A DNA stretch of 64,000 bases, taken from NCBI GenBank assembly GCA_016584495.1, contig WAID01000003.1, positions 1,302,001 through 1,366,000 of the forward strand, read 5' to 3'. This document shows, piece after piece, positions 24,482 to 40,943 of the stretch. The stretch comes from Celoporthe dispersa. Lineage: Eukaryota > Ascomycota > Sordariomycetes > Diaporthales > Cryphonectriaceae. A program made the position numbers and the translations under genes. The notes below the pieces were generated by a model. It had not been told where the DNA came from. It made no database searches and was given only the letters and a program-made list of their open reading frames with translations. Each line of letters opens with the position of its first letter. The stretch's first letter is position 1.

Positions 24482-25545
24482 TGTTATATCACAGACGTCT
24501 TGGAAATACACAGAGGGGGGGGGGGTGGGGTGAGGCGTGAGGCGTTGATAAATGGGATGATTAGCGAAGCATTCAACTCAGGCGTTCTGGGACTTTTATC
24601 ATCTCGCGAGACGAGATGCAACTTGTTATTGTCTCAAACTCGTCATAAAGACGACATGGCATGTGGCGCCAAGTAGTTAATCATCAACTGGTGCATGGGA
24701 TCAAAATTCGAGACCCCGTCTCTGCTCAGATTGGATGGCGGGGCTACGTGCTTGCAAGTTGTGATGACACCAGTACAATATCATGGGTTACAGCGAGTGC
24801 ATGGCGAAATTTAGCAACGATATCGATCGGCTGGTCGACTCCGGCCTTCATTTACCGCAATGAGGGACAATCTCACCAGTAGGCAAAGCCCGAGTGGTTT
24901 GCCGTGAGGGTGCGGGTGCGGGTGCAACATATGAAAGCAAAATCTCCTCCCCAACCCCACTAGTTCTAGCAGCAAATCTCCATTTGCCACCATATATGGG
25001 ATTGAGTTCCCTATATGTGGCAACACCATCCTATACAAAAAGACGCGACGGAGATTTTCTGCCATTTGTTCGACCAATAGGATGTGGGTTTCATTACTAA
25101 CTACCTGAGTACTTACAACTGCTTTTAAGCCAGTGGCCTGGCAGATACGACTTCTCTCTTTTCTCTTGAACAGGCACGAGCCAAGTCAAGCCAATGAGAT
25201 ACTAAATTCACAGCATGACACAACAGCAACTAGAGTATCAATGGTCATAGTCGACACCCTGTTTGTGAGAAACTATTTTCCGTTCGTCCCCTCTCCTGCA
25301 TACGACAAGCGATGTAGGCGCGTTGAAATGATTTCTTGTGCAAAGCCACTTCTGTCATTCTCATGTAAGACAACACGCCTGCTGGAGGTGCTGGGCAGGC
25401 TGGGGTGAGCTGCCCAGCCTTCTCACGTCAGAACCTTGGGCAATTTCTGAGTAGTCCCTTGCGATCATCCAGTCTAGACACCTTGTGATGAATTTGTGGC
25501 ACATGAGTTAGTTAGTGCTACCTGTTCTAACGCTTCGAGGAAACC
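24482..25545. other. intergenic with one inverted repeat
   Basis: A poly-G run lies at about 24513-24528. A near-perfect inverted repeat lies at 24984-25023, with arms of about 17 nt and a loop of a few bases. No gene was supported. Confidence 0.4.
24984..25023. repeat. short inverted repeat / hairpin
   Basis: The left arm TTGCCACCATATATGGGA pairs with the right arm TTCCCTATATGTGGCAA with one bulge and a small mismatch, around a loop of about 5 nt. It is isolated, with no gene on either side within 500 nt. It could be a hairpin, a dyad protein-binding site or a remnant of a mobile element. Confidence 0.5.
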
Positions 25546-25548
25546 AAA

Positions 25549-25720
25549 AACGCCACCATGAGGCGGTCCGACTGTCAGTGCGAAATTTCCAGTCTTCGCC
25601 CTCCTCAATCAGAGCAGAGGGAATCTTCAACATAATTTCTCCGTAATCAACCTCTAGGCGAAGTGGATATCGATGGGTTTCATGTACATTAGAAACTGAC
25701 AGTCAACAGATCGAGGTTGA
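25549..25720 (-). pseudogene. minus-strand coding fragment, family unknown
   Basis: Reading the minus strand gives one open stretch, SNVHETHRYPLRLEVDYGEI, continuing MLKIPSALIEEGEDWKFRTD and TASWWRFWFPRSVRTGSTN before a TAA. The acidic/aromatic composition and lack of low complexity are typical of true protein, but no start or upstream exon can be fixed. Upstream (to about 25950) another frame is open. Probably the 3' end of a decayed gene or an unrecognised exon. Confidence 0.3.
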
Positions 25721-26143
25721 TGATGGCTCTCGACAGAAGCTACTATGTATGAAGGCAACTGCAGGTCAGGGAAGACGCGGACGCCATAGCAAAGGGCCGT
25801 GCGTCTGTATGATGACAATGCCGTGCGACAGACTCTCGTGTCCATCATCGTGCCAAGCATGTAACCTAGCGGTGTCATCTCTCCTTCAGCCGCTGTTATA
25901 TTGCTCTGCTTTATGTCCTGTTCCCGGCCGGCCAAACCTTTAATCCTTGTCATTACTTGCCAGAGGAACCGTGATCGGTTTTCGTAGGCGTTTCCATTTT
26001 CAGAAAGCCTTACAGCTTACCCTTGTCGGCCGGGCAAGCCACTGCACCTTTGCACAAACAGGCATGATCAATAACATCATCTTGTTGCAAACTTGCATGT
26101 CGGTTTAAGGACTTTTCCAAATGGTTGCACGCCCCAGGGTCGA

Positions 26144-26730
26144 TCACAGGTGTTTTGCCGATTGATCAACCTCGTATGTTCGAGCGTCATCCACTGAATC
26201 TAAAGCAAACGCTCTGTCGATCTCCATATATCCATCGTCCGGTCCAGCTGCAGGCGCCTGCCGTACAGTAGCATCGAAAGTGGGTTTCTCTACTGCTGAA
26301 GAAGCATGCCCCCTCACTTTACGAGAGGTTGAACAGTGACCGTCGGGCGCCCCCCCACCCAGCTCTCTCTTGCTGATCGTGATCGTCTCGGTACCTGCCG
26401 CTGGCGCTACTTCCACTCCTAACCTCTTAATTCCCTGCTGATCATCACGTACCATAGCATATCATACTTTGTTTTGTGTAGAGGGCTAATCTGCAATCCC
26501 GCTCCAGGGCTGTGGGAGCAGAGACGCATAGGCATCACTTGTCAAGAGTTTTTTTTCTGGACTAGCAATCCCTGTAGCTGGCTGAGCCGGCTGGAGTTGC
26601 TTTTGCTGAGGTTGTTGGGAAGATGGCTGGGGTCAAAGTCGCAGTGCTGTGACGCAGGAAATTACGGTGTCAACAATTCACAGAGTGTGCCTCATGTATT
26701 TCGACATACCCCCCTCACAAGAATACGTAC
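26144..26730 (-). pseudogene. possible minus-strand gene or remnant
   Basis: A 103-codon frame (26455-26144) begins at a position preceded by ATG context and encodes MVRDDQQGIKRLGVEVAPAA followed by a Gly/Ala/Asp-rich, charged sequence ending VDQSAKHL. Upstream on the same strand (about 26660-26550) another frame reads DFDPSHLPNNLSKSNSSRLS and QLQGLLVQKKNS. These could be the last exons of a larger gene. I cannot join them with convincing splice sites and do not recognise the family. Confidence 0.3.
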
Positions 26731-28678
26731 CTGACTGGGTCTTCACCCGGTAACTCTCATCCAGCTCTTGTCGACCACCTGCATCCTCTTGGCTGACGAT
26801 AAATTTGAGACAGCCACACTGGACCGCTGACCTTCTTTTCTTTTTCTCCTCTTCCTTTTTCGTCTTCTTTCTACTATACTTTTATTCGAGGACCGGGCTC
26901 TCGTCTCGAGATTTCACTTGGCAAGATCTGGGCAGTGTACTCCTTCCTCATCGAAGACTGGCAATGGCATGTGGGAGATTGTACCATAGTACATAGTAAC
27001 ATCAAATGTGTGCCCATTGTCTGCGTTGCAGCGCATTAGCCGTTCTCGAAGGTGGCCAGGCGAAGTGTGGGTGGAGAATATCGGGCTCTGAACGTCAGCG
27101 GGTGGGCATGATGGTGAAGAGCAAGAAGCACACCAGGCCAGATCAGGTAATCGACTCATCAGTTCCACGACATGACACTTCTGGGGACTCTCTCTCACGC
27201 TAGTGATCCTGTCATGGCAACATCGGAGAGTGGCGGGCAGACAGAGAGAGAGACAGGCCAAGCTGCAGGCCAGCAATGCGACTACGGCCACAGCCTGAGG
27301 TATGTGCTGAGAGCGAATAGGTGAAGGAACGCAGGGAGGATAAATAATGCCTGGCGGTAAGTTGTGTCCGTCTCAGAATATCTTATCTTCTCATCACAGT
27401 GACAGCAGCAACGTTGACATTTTGTGTGGCAACAGGTCGTTTGTCTTGACAGGGGCTAACGAAGGCCGTTGCCGTCAACCGAAAGGTGCAATAAGCGAAA
27501 GTTACGTGGCAAATCTCAAGCAAACCTGCAGCATACAGGTAAAAAAATTGCTTCTGTTGCCCTCCTCAATATTTCTGGCAAACACATGATCACCCCTGCC
27601 GGCTCTGCACGAGCCTTGAAAGGACCAATCGTGTACTGGTAGTTCCGACCCACCCTTGTCTTGTGAAGAGAAGACACATCCTCCGAGATAGTCACTTGGG
27701 TGTAAGAGTTTCGCGATTATGCAACTTGCCGCACAACCCCGGTCTGTGGCGCCTATAGTGCTATTGGCATGAGCCCTTCACGATCAGGCTCTCATGATCA
27801 GAGACATGAATATTTGCCCTGGTTGTTACAAAATGACGAGGTACCTAAGCTGCGCAATTAATATCTGTGTCGCTGAGACAAGGGCGTCTCCGGTCAATGC
27901 CGGGGCGAGGGGGGAGGGGTTCTTCTTCTCCTCTGGTAAGAAGAGAGCAGCGTGGCCTGCATCCCAGGCGCGCTTCCTCAAGCCACTACGAAATAAGTTC
28001 TTTGGTACTCTTCTCTCATTCGCCCATTACGTCTCATGCATGTGAGTCGAGTTGTATCTGCGCGATGGATAGATACTTCAAAAAGGCCCAGGGCATGTGT
28101 CAGGAGGTAATATTTGCAAACGGCCTTGTACGTTGTACCACCACCCATTTCGACGTGACCTGAGCTCCATAAGGGCCTAGATGTCAAGTATTAGCGAGCG
28201 AATACAAATAAGGTCATTACCCCTCCCCTCCTGTCTCTTCTCTCCACCCAAACTTTTGTTTTAGTGTGCATGAGCCGGCCATATTTTAATGTGGGAAGGC
28301 TTCTGAGTCTCTACTTTTCTGTCAATTTACCCCAATCTCAAGTCACCGTTACAACTCTTCACTCGCACAGGCCATCTTGTGCCTTCATTCTAGTCATCTA
28401 GGCTTTGGCTGTCACTAGTATGTAGAGACTCCCATCACATTTGCTGCAGAGGCCGGCTAACCCACGTCAGAACGTAACAGATCGTCGTGTTGTTAGCACT
28501 CCCAGACGTTGTAAGTGGGCAGTTTCATATGGTTCACGATGGGTGTATCTTGTGGCTCAGACCCACAACATAATCCTCTGTGCCCTCCCCCTTCTGCAAC
28601 CTTTAGTAGGGTTTAACATCTGTTGACTTTCTCATTACTTCTTCCCCTTCTTTCCCTTCTTCTCGGTTTCCTCTGCAC
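26731..28678. other. gene-poor stretch, nothing firmly supported
   Basis: A minus-strand frame at 26914-27291 has a hydrophobic N-terminal run (VVALLACSLACLSLCLPATL) but no ATG start and no onward support. The final 60 nt are CT-rich promoter-like sequence for the gene at 28765. Confidence 0.4.
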
Positions 28679-28720
28679 ATGGCCTGTTTGTCTTGTCTTC
28701 TTCCTCCACAAGGCGTCTAA
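28679..28720 (+). promoter_or_regulatory. short upstream open reading frame
   Basis: An ATG at 28679 opens a 13-codon frame (MACLSCLLPPQGV) ending in TAA, 44 nt before the start codon of the downstream gene. If the mRNA begins in the CT-rich tract just upstream, this uORF would lie in its leader and could lower translation. Confidence 0.35.
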
Positions 28721-28764
28721 AGAGTCTTACTGACAGACCGCGCAGTCCAGCCTTGATTTATATC

Positions 28765-29280
28765 ATGTCGCAGACTCCCGAGAGCACCCAGGGGAGTCCG
28801 ACGCGGGATATTTCATCCGAAGACGGCGACAGGTTCCCGCAGCTGCTCCCGTTGCCGAAGGGCAACTACACGGATCTCGGCAATAGAATGCCTCCAACCC
28901 CCCCGACTTACCTTCCTGCCGGCTGGGGCTGGGCGAAGCAGGGACCATCACAGATGTATCCGCCATGTGGCCCCAAGGCTCTCTTCCCCGTCATCTATCA
29001 GCATTCGGCTCAAGAACAGGCGTTCACGGAGCCCTCGACCCCTTCCAACACGCTCAAGTTGGTCGCCTACAAAAGCCCTAGCTCTGGGCAGATCGCGGTC
29101 TACTGTCCGGCTGAGAGTGTCACCTCTAATGCACCTCAATATACGTACTATATTTCTCATAGTGCCTCTGGCCAACGGCCAGTGTGCATCGACCTATCCC
29201 AGGAGCTCGCCCCCATCGTCACTCACCCTTCGGAGTGGTGGCCGATGCACAACGGGCCCTTTTTCTTCCCTGAACACTAA
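28765..29280 (+). CDS. hypothetical protein, 171 aa
   Basis: This single-exon frame runs from ATG 28765 (MSQTPESTQGSPTRDISSED) to a TAA. The start at 28765 is preferred to an upstream in-frame alternative start because it follows the leader directly. The composition is polar and Pro/Ser/Tyr-rich, with several aromatic clusters (LPAGWGWAKQG, PQYTYYISHS, SEWWPMHNGPFFFPEH). There is no signal peptide, membrane segment or known motif. It lies alone in a gene-poor stretch; no function is assigned. Confidence 0.5.
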   Translation: MSQTPESTQGSPTRDISSEDGDRFPQLLPLPKGNYTDLGNRMPPTPPTYLPAGWGWAKQGPSQMYPPCGPKALFPVIYQHSAQEQAFTEPSTPSNTLKLVAYKSPSSGQIAVYCPAESVTSNAPQYTYYISHSASGQRPVCIDLSQELAPIVTHPSEWWPMHNGPFFFPEH

Positions 29281-35098
<5,818 letters not shown>

Positions 35099-35677
35099 TG
35101 AACGAGGACGAGGAAATACCGGAAGAGAGGGTGGGTTTTGGGAGGTTCACCTTGTGTGTATTTTTGCTGGCATCTGGCGTTCAGGAAAAGTTTCAACGAG
35201 TCTGGGGTTGTGTCGTCGACATTTTGTCGAGGAGAAAGATAGATACTCTGGAAGAGTGTGGAGGCCATGTACGATTTGCGTTCGACTACTATTGTACCTT
35301 GCGCTACCGGACCTTTGCCCGTCTGGTGGTCTCTAGCGGTTTCGGTCACGATGTAGAGACAGACCGGATAGATGATGGGATAGATAATAAGAGTTTTCAG
35401 CGACACTTGAGTTGGAACAGATGACAATCTCACCAATATGCGCGCCGTATATTGAGTGTGCTTGGGATGGTAGACTAACTATGCTCTTGTTCTGTCTTGG
35501 TGGTTCGTTGGTGGTCTGCGTCACTGGGGCCCGCAAAAGATCACGGTGCTTAGGTAAGCAGCCGACGTCAAACCGATCTTAACGACTCTCTGAATTTTGA
35601 CCGGGGCGACGCCGCATCGCAAAGCAATAGCGACAACAAGTCGACGGCCCGCGCGCGCGCAAAACCCCTCGCCCACG
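35099..35677. other. intergenic between arg5,6 and uS14m
   Basis: This holds the arg5,6 3' untranslated region and the uS14m promoter, with a GCGCGCGCGC run at about 35651-35660 just before the start codon. No other gene. Confidence 0.5.
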
Positions 35678-36262
35678 ATGTCGATGTTCAGGTCGAAGAA
35701 GCTCGACCTGGGCTGCTTCGTCAACATCAAGGTCATCCGCGATCACACAAAGCGGAAGGTGTACGAGAAGTACGAAACAGAGAGGTACGGAAGCATCTTC
35801 AGTAGACAAGAAAGGACCACAACAGCTTGTCTGGTCGAGGCTATAGAGGGAGACTAACAAATACATTGGTTGGTGGTAATCTAGGCAAGCTCTTCGCTAC
35901 ATCATCCGCAACACGACCCTGCCTCCCCGCGTACGCTCCGAGGCGCAGCTCCATCTCACGCAGATGCACTGCTATACGAACCCGACGCAGATCAGGAACC
36001 GGTGCATACTCGGTGGCAAGGGCCGGGGTATATTTAGGGACTTCAAGATGTCGAGGGTGCGTCCTGATCTTTTACACAATCGTGTGCTCGTCGAGACTCT
36101 TGCGCAGATCGTTGCTGGCAAGGGGGAGAGTAGCTGTGCTCGGTTTCTTGTATCGGACCGACGATTCGGGGACCATACATGCTGACGATCTTTGTACAGT
36201 ATAACTTCCGGCTGCAGGCCATCGCAGGGTCTCTGCCTGGTGTTCAGAAGGCCAGCTGGTAG
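35678..36262 (+). CDS. mrp2: mitochondrial small-subunit ribosomal protein uS14m (Mrp2)
   Basis: Exons are 35678-35784, 35885-36056 and 36200-36262 (introns 100 and 143 nt, phases 2 and 0), giving 113 aa, the family size. The product starts MSMFRSKKLDLGCFVNIKVI. It carries the S14 pattern of an Arg-rich stretch around HCYTNPTQIRNRCILGGKGR, then GIFRDFKMSRYNFRLQAIAG and the hallmark C-terminal LPGVQKASW. In bacteria and mitochondria S14 sits in the head of the small subunit near the A site. It lacks the zinc-binding cysteine pairs of the C+ type, as expected for this branch. The frame is intact. Confidence 0.93.
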
Positions 36263-37054
36263 GCGCAGGCTGGGAGGCGCACGAGAGGAACGGCCAGAGC
36301 CTGTCGCTGTCTTTCAAGTCAGCCGGCATCATCAATGCTGGTTCTCTTTAAGATCCTACAGTGGACCTCACAAGATTGCGCTATGGTTAGGGGAGCAGCT
36401 GTAGGGCTATGAGACAGCAGCAAAGAAACAGTAGAGGCCAAGTTCGAGCCCTTCAAAGGGTTGAGAGCCTGTGTACAAAGTCTGCCTGGAAGAAGGCAGC
36501 TGTGTGAAACAACGGGGGAAACAAATACAAAAGAGACATACCAAGCCAATTTTCTTTCACCCTTGAGCTGGTGATTTGTTCAAGATTGGCAGGACGGTTT
36601 CCGGAGATCAAGCTGCTTCTGCTGTCCCGTGCTCTGCGTGCATGTCAGACATGGTTCCAAGCAAACCAATGTACCACAAATTTCTTCACCAAACTCCTCA
36701 ATCAACATATTTCTCCTTCATCCTATCTAACAGCATTGTCAGGCTGCACCTGGGAAGTGCCTTCCCATACCTTGATCACAAGCTCTTGCGACGCATCCCC
36801 ACCGGTCGACACTCCCATCCCCCATCTCCCTTTCTCTTCCCCTCTCTCTCCTTCCTCTCTGTGTCCTCTTTCTTCTCTCACCTTCCACCTGCTCTCCTTC
36901 ACAGACAAACACACATCATTTCAACCAGGTCATCATTTTATTCAAAAGACCCAGTGGAGTCGAGGTCTCTCTTCTATCTCTCCTGCACTTTCTTCCTCTC
37001 CCAAGCCTGACCTCAACTCATCACCAATACAACCCAACACCAACGAACGAAAGG
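36263..37054. other. intergenic, promoter of the Arb2-like gene
   Basis: The right half (36800-36960) is strongly CT-rich, a typical fungal promoter tract. A 174-codon open frame here is Ser/Pro/Leu-rich as a result of that composition and is not credited. Confidence 0.5.
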
Positions 37055-38640
37055 ATGTTTCGAAGACGGTGGTCAGGTCTGCCCGAGGACCCTGAGTTCC
37101 CGGCTGACCTCAAGAAGCTTGGGTAAGTCTGGCTAGCCGTTGACACGTCCTCAAACCCCTTTTTTATCCATCGATCCAGAGGACTCTTGCCTCCTCCCCA
37201 GGCCAAAGGCCCCGCCGTGGCTAAGACATGCTGCAGCTACTTCATTAACGAGAAAGACGAGATCCGCTCCATCGCCAACCCCAGGTCCTACTTCGCCTTC
37301 TTCCTCAGCAAGAACCAGCGCATCAACCACCGCCAGCGCTTCGCCTTCAACCTCGCAGTCGGCGACGTCATCCGCGAGCGCCTAGTCGCCTTGGGCCTCA
37401 ACAAGCTGACCCTCCCCCTCTCCACTCCCGTCACCAAGCCTCACGTCCCCATCCACCTCTCCTCCGGGCTTCGATCCAAGAAGCGCATCGTCGTCATCTT
37501 CGGCGAGCGCGAACAGGACTTCGGTGTCATTGCGCACAGGGTCATCGGTGGAGCGGGCGGCGTCGATACAGGCAGCATAGTGTCGGTCATCAAGATTTTG
37601 CAGGCACAGGGACAAGCAGGTGGCGAGGAGAAGGAGGAGTCGTCTTTGGGAATCGTACTGGGCAACTCGGGCGAGAACTGGTGGTGGCCCGAGGGCGGGC
37701 GGCCGCTGTGCTACCGCCAGAGCATGGGCGTCAAGATGACCAGCGCCGCGCACAAGGGCGTATTCTATAATCCCGAGGTCAACGACATTCCCTGCAACAC
37801 AGACGTGGGCACGCACGTCGAGTGCGTGTTCGAGACCGTCCTCAACAACCCCGACTTCGTGGACGAGGGTGCGACGTTGGAGGTCCTCGCCGTCTCGGAC
37901 GCGGCTGTCGCCGTGGAGAAGTACCTAGATGAAAACTGGGAGCGCTGGGCCGGGCGCATCGGATGCCTGGCGCTGCTGGCTCTCGGTATGGGTCAAGACG
38001 AGTTCAGGAACGAGGACTTCGCAAAGTTCCTCCGCGAGGTAACATGATTCCTCCCCCTCCCCCTTCCCATACTCTTTCCTCGTCTGGTCTTTATCCCTTC
38101 ACTTTTCCCTTTTCTTTGCCCAATGCTTCATTCAGCCTGAAGACTCCCGCACTGATTCTTCCAATATAGAAAGCCCGCATGTACATTACCTGCGGCGAAA
38201 GGTGGGCACGCCCATCGCCAACAGCGACGGCAACCCCGACACGATCACATACACCAATTACGGCTGCACCGTCTCTCCTCTGGCGAGCCCTACTACGGCG
38301 AGCTCACCTTGATCAAGGCCAAGGCCCACATCCTTCAGTGGATGGAGGAGGTCCGCAAGGCCGGCAAAGACTACGTCCACCCAGTCATGGACGTCACGTA
38401 CAAGGACGAGAAGTACAAGCCGACGAACCAGTGGACCCACGACGACCCGACGTGCTTCCTCCCCCAGCTGGCCAGAAACCACGCGTTCACCCGAACGTTG
38501 CCCCGAGGAAATCCAGCAGCAAGGCAGGAGTAGAGGATGATGATGGTCTGGAACTCATCAGCCGCGAGGAGTGGGAGCGGCGCATGGGTGTGGAGGACAA
38601 CGACGAGTATGCTGGACCCAGTAAGGGGGTGGGCATCTGA
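37055..38640 (+). CDS. Arb2-domain protein, three apparent one-base breaks near the 3' end
   Basis: Exons are 37055-37122, 37237-38038 and 38170-38640. The start MFRRRWSGLPEDPEFPADLK leads across the first intron into GYFINEKDEIRSI. This N-terminal pattern and the following blocks (QRFAFNLAVGDVIRERLVAL, VVIFGEREQDFGVIAHRVIG, WWWPEGGRPLCYRQSMGV) match fungal Arb2-like proteins with an alpha/beta-hydrolase-like fold. In fission yeast, Arb2 joins Arb1 and Ago1 in the small-RNA chaperone complex; most other fungal members are uncharacterised, so a silencing role here is only a possibility. In the last exon the frame changes at 38196-38202 (GAAAGG), at 38271-38277 (GTCTCTC) and between about 38430 and 38500. 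Each change is equivalent to one lost base. Together they return to the first frame, which ends LISREEWERRMGV...GVGI. Confidence 0.8.
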
Positions 38641-39233
38641 GCGAGTCGCCCGCCCTTGAACAGGAGGACAAGCCAGATATGTTTGTGTGTATGCGCACTT
38701 CTCTTCTTCGTCTTGGTCGACCTGATCCTCATCGGCCCTCAAGGCCTTGGTGAGTGACGGAACCTTTCCATACCAGCGCTGAGCCGTTATCCTCTTTTCT
38801 TTTTCTTTCTATCCCTCTTTTGTTTTTCTTCTTCTTATCCCTTCTTCTTTCTTGGTAGGGAGCGTTAAACGCCTCACTGGCACGTGAGGAGCGGGAGGGT
38901 CTCGGAAGTCTTCTTATGACCTTCATGCTAACCCTTAATTCTGGCAACGATGGGCTTGATGGTCTGATAAGGCAGGTCGCGTGTGAAGCACAGGATCTCT
39001 AGTCTTACCAGGGCCTCAACATTAGCAAATATGGCAGAGAAGAGAGACTTGAATAGGGTCTTATGGCAAACGCAATGATATTTCTGCCCCTTATTTTTTC
39101 TTTTCTTTTTTTCTTTCCGTCTGTCTTGTGCTCATTGTGCCTCGCTCGTCGTTCCTTTCATACTGTTCTTGCTGGTGAACAGAGAAGCAGCACCTTCTAG
39201 TACTGTGGCTGATCTGATAGCAACACCATCCTC
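38641..39233. other. intergenic, convergent 3' ends
   Basis: Shared 3' flank of the Arb2-like gene (plus) and the TPR-like gene (minus). T-rich tracts lie at about 38796-38850 and 39090-39120. No gene. Confidence 0.5.
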
Positions 39234-40943
39234 TCACGCCTTGACGAGTCCAGACATCAAGCCAGCGCTTGGCTTCTCCAGATCCTCTAATATCTCCTGC
39301 GCCCTCCTCGTCCTCTCGCCAACAACCTTCTCCTCGGCGGCCCACCTACCCCCTCCCTGCTCCTCGCCTGCCTTGCTCCCCAGACCACAGGCCAAACCAC
39401 CCCGCAGGCGACTTGCTCCCGCCGGCCCTCGCGGCCTCTTCCTCCTCCCTGGCCATCCGCCGCACCATCGTCGCCCAATTGTCCAGGCCAGAGGCCAGGC
39501 ACTCCCTACAGGTCTTCTTGGCGGCGATATCGCCGGCAGCGCCCTGGCCGAGGACCCTGTGGAGCTCCTCCTCGGCGAGGTCGACACCCTCTCGGGTCCA
39601 GGCCAGCCCGTCCTCGCGCGTGGAGGCCTGGAGGGTGTACATGATCTCGCCGATATACAGGTGCAGCGCGGCCTCCTCACAGAGCTCCCTACTGTCGCGT
39701 GCGGGGGGTGCCGATCCATCCGGCGGTGGGGGCGGGTATTCCGGCGGCCGGAAGATGTCGAGAGCCTTCTGGACGGGGCCCCTGTGGTCGAGGAAGGTGG
39801 TGTCGCCGCTGGGGACCGGAGGCGTCGCGGTAGCGGGCAGAGACCGCCGAGCCTGGAGCAGAGAAGTGAGGATCGGTAGGGCATCGGGCGCGGGACCGGT
39901 GCGCGCCTTGAATGTGGCCAGCGCGGTAAGGGCGGCGAGGAGGTTGTCAGAGGGCGGGCGCGCCGTCTTGGCGCTGAGTACCGCCGTGTCTAGGTCGAGC
40001 GGCGGCGGCACGCCCGGTGTGTGGATGTCCTCCACCGCCATCTGCACCGCGTCTTCATACATGACCGCCGCCGGGGCGACTGCGCCCTTGTACTCGAGCC
40101 AGGTCGCGTAGGACAGCACAGCGTCTATGCGCTGCCTGGTGGTGAGCCCCTCGGTCGCGATGAGCTTCAGGTACACGGCGTCCGGGTTGGGAAACCCGGC
40201 CGGCACACAGTCCTCCTCCCGCGGCGCAGACGTGGCCCCGGGCGGGATGGGCTTCGGGAAGGGGTTGGAGGGGCCACGGACGACGTCGGGCGGGAATGCA
40301 ACGCCCCTCGTCCTGTCGAGGACCCAGCCGTCCACGCGCTCCGATGCCTGGCAGTACAGCAGCAGCGCCTCGTAGTAGCCCCTCCTCCACGCCTCGGGCA
40401 TCACAGATATGTCCTTGGCGCCGGGCGGCGTACCAGGGCGGCCGCTCAGGTTCGTCAGGCCACGCCCGTCGCCGGCAGGATCTTCCAGGCGGGCGAGTGC
40501 GTCGCGCAACATCTGCACGATCCGGACCCAGTCAGCGACGGCAGTGTTGGTCTTGGCCCTCTCGGCCTCAGCGCCACGCTTCAGCATGCGCGTCAGGAAG
40601 GACCACTCGTGCGGCGTGGGAAGCGCCGCTCGAGGAATTCCTGCTGGACAGCATAGCCGGCGCCGAGAACACAAAAGGCGAGGGCCCACAGGTAGGCAGT
40701 CCACTTGACCGCGAGGCCGACCTCACGGCGGATCCAGGCCTTGCGCTCGGTTGTGAGGTAGCGCCACTGCTGGCGCTGGAAGCGCTGGCGGCTGGAGGGG
40801 ATCGAGAGAAAGGGGAGTTGTGGTCGGCCGGCGTAGAAGGAGGTGGTCGTCGTGTTGTGCGTAAAGGTGCGGATACAGGTGTCGGCGGGGGCGGGAGCTT
40901 CGAGCTGCCGGGGCAGCAGGCGGCGTACGAGGCGGGCACGCAT
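39234..40943 (-). CDS. mitochondrial membrane protein, TPR-like (Mgr3-like?), two frame breaks
   Basis: The start MRARLVRRLLPRQLEAPAPA is an Arg-rich presequence without acidic residues. It is followed by RRQxW-type sequence, RKAWIRREVGLAVKWTA and one transmembrane segment (AYLWALAFCVLGAGYAV). Next come QQEFLERRFP and TPHEWSFLTRMLKRG, but these are one base out of frame at 40618-40620 (a CCC run should be CCCC). The long soluble part has paired helices (YYEALLLYCQASERVDGWVL, RQRIDAVLSYATWLEYKG, ALHLYIGEIMYTLQASTRED) consistent with TPR repeats. The C-terminus shifts again near 39345-39385 to reach TRRAQEILEDLEKPSAGLMS. This architecture (presequence, one helix, TPR-rich domain) recalls Mgr3, a substrate adaptor of the inner-membrane i-AAA protease, but the assignment is tentative. 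About 568 aa. Relatives are sometimes misannotated as permeases, which the sequence does not support. Confidence 0.75.

Noticed and set aside
36571..37095. 174-codon open frame before the Arb2-like gene
   Set aside because: Lies in a CT-rich promoter tract, so the Ser/Pro/Leu content is compositional; it also overlaps the true start region.
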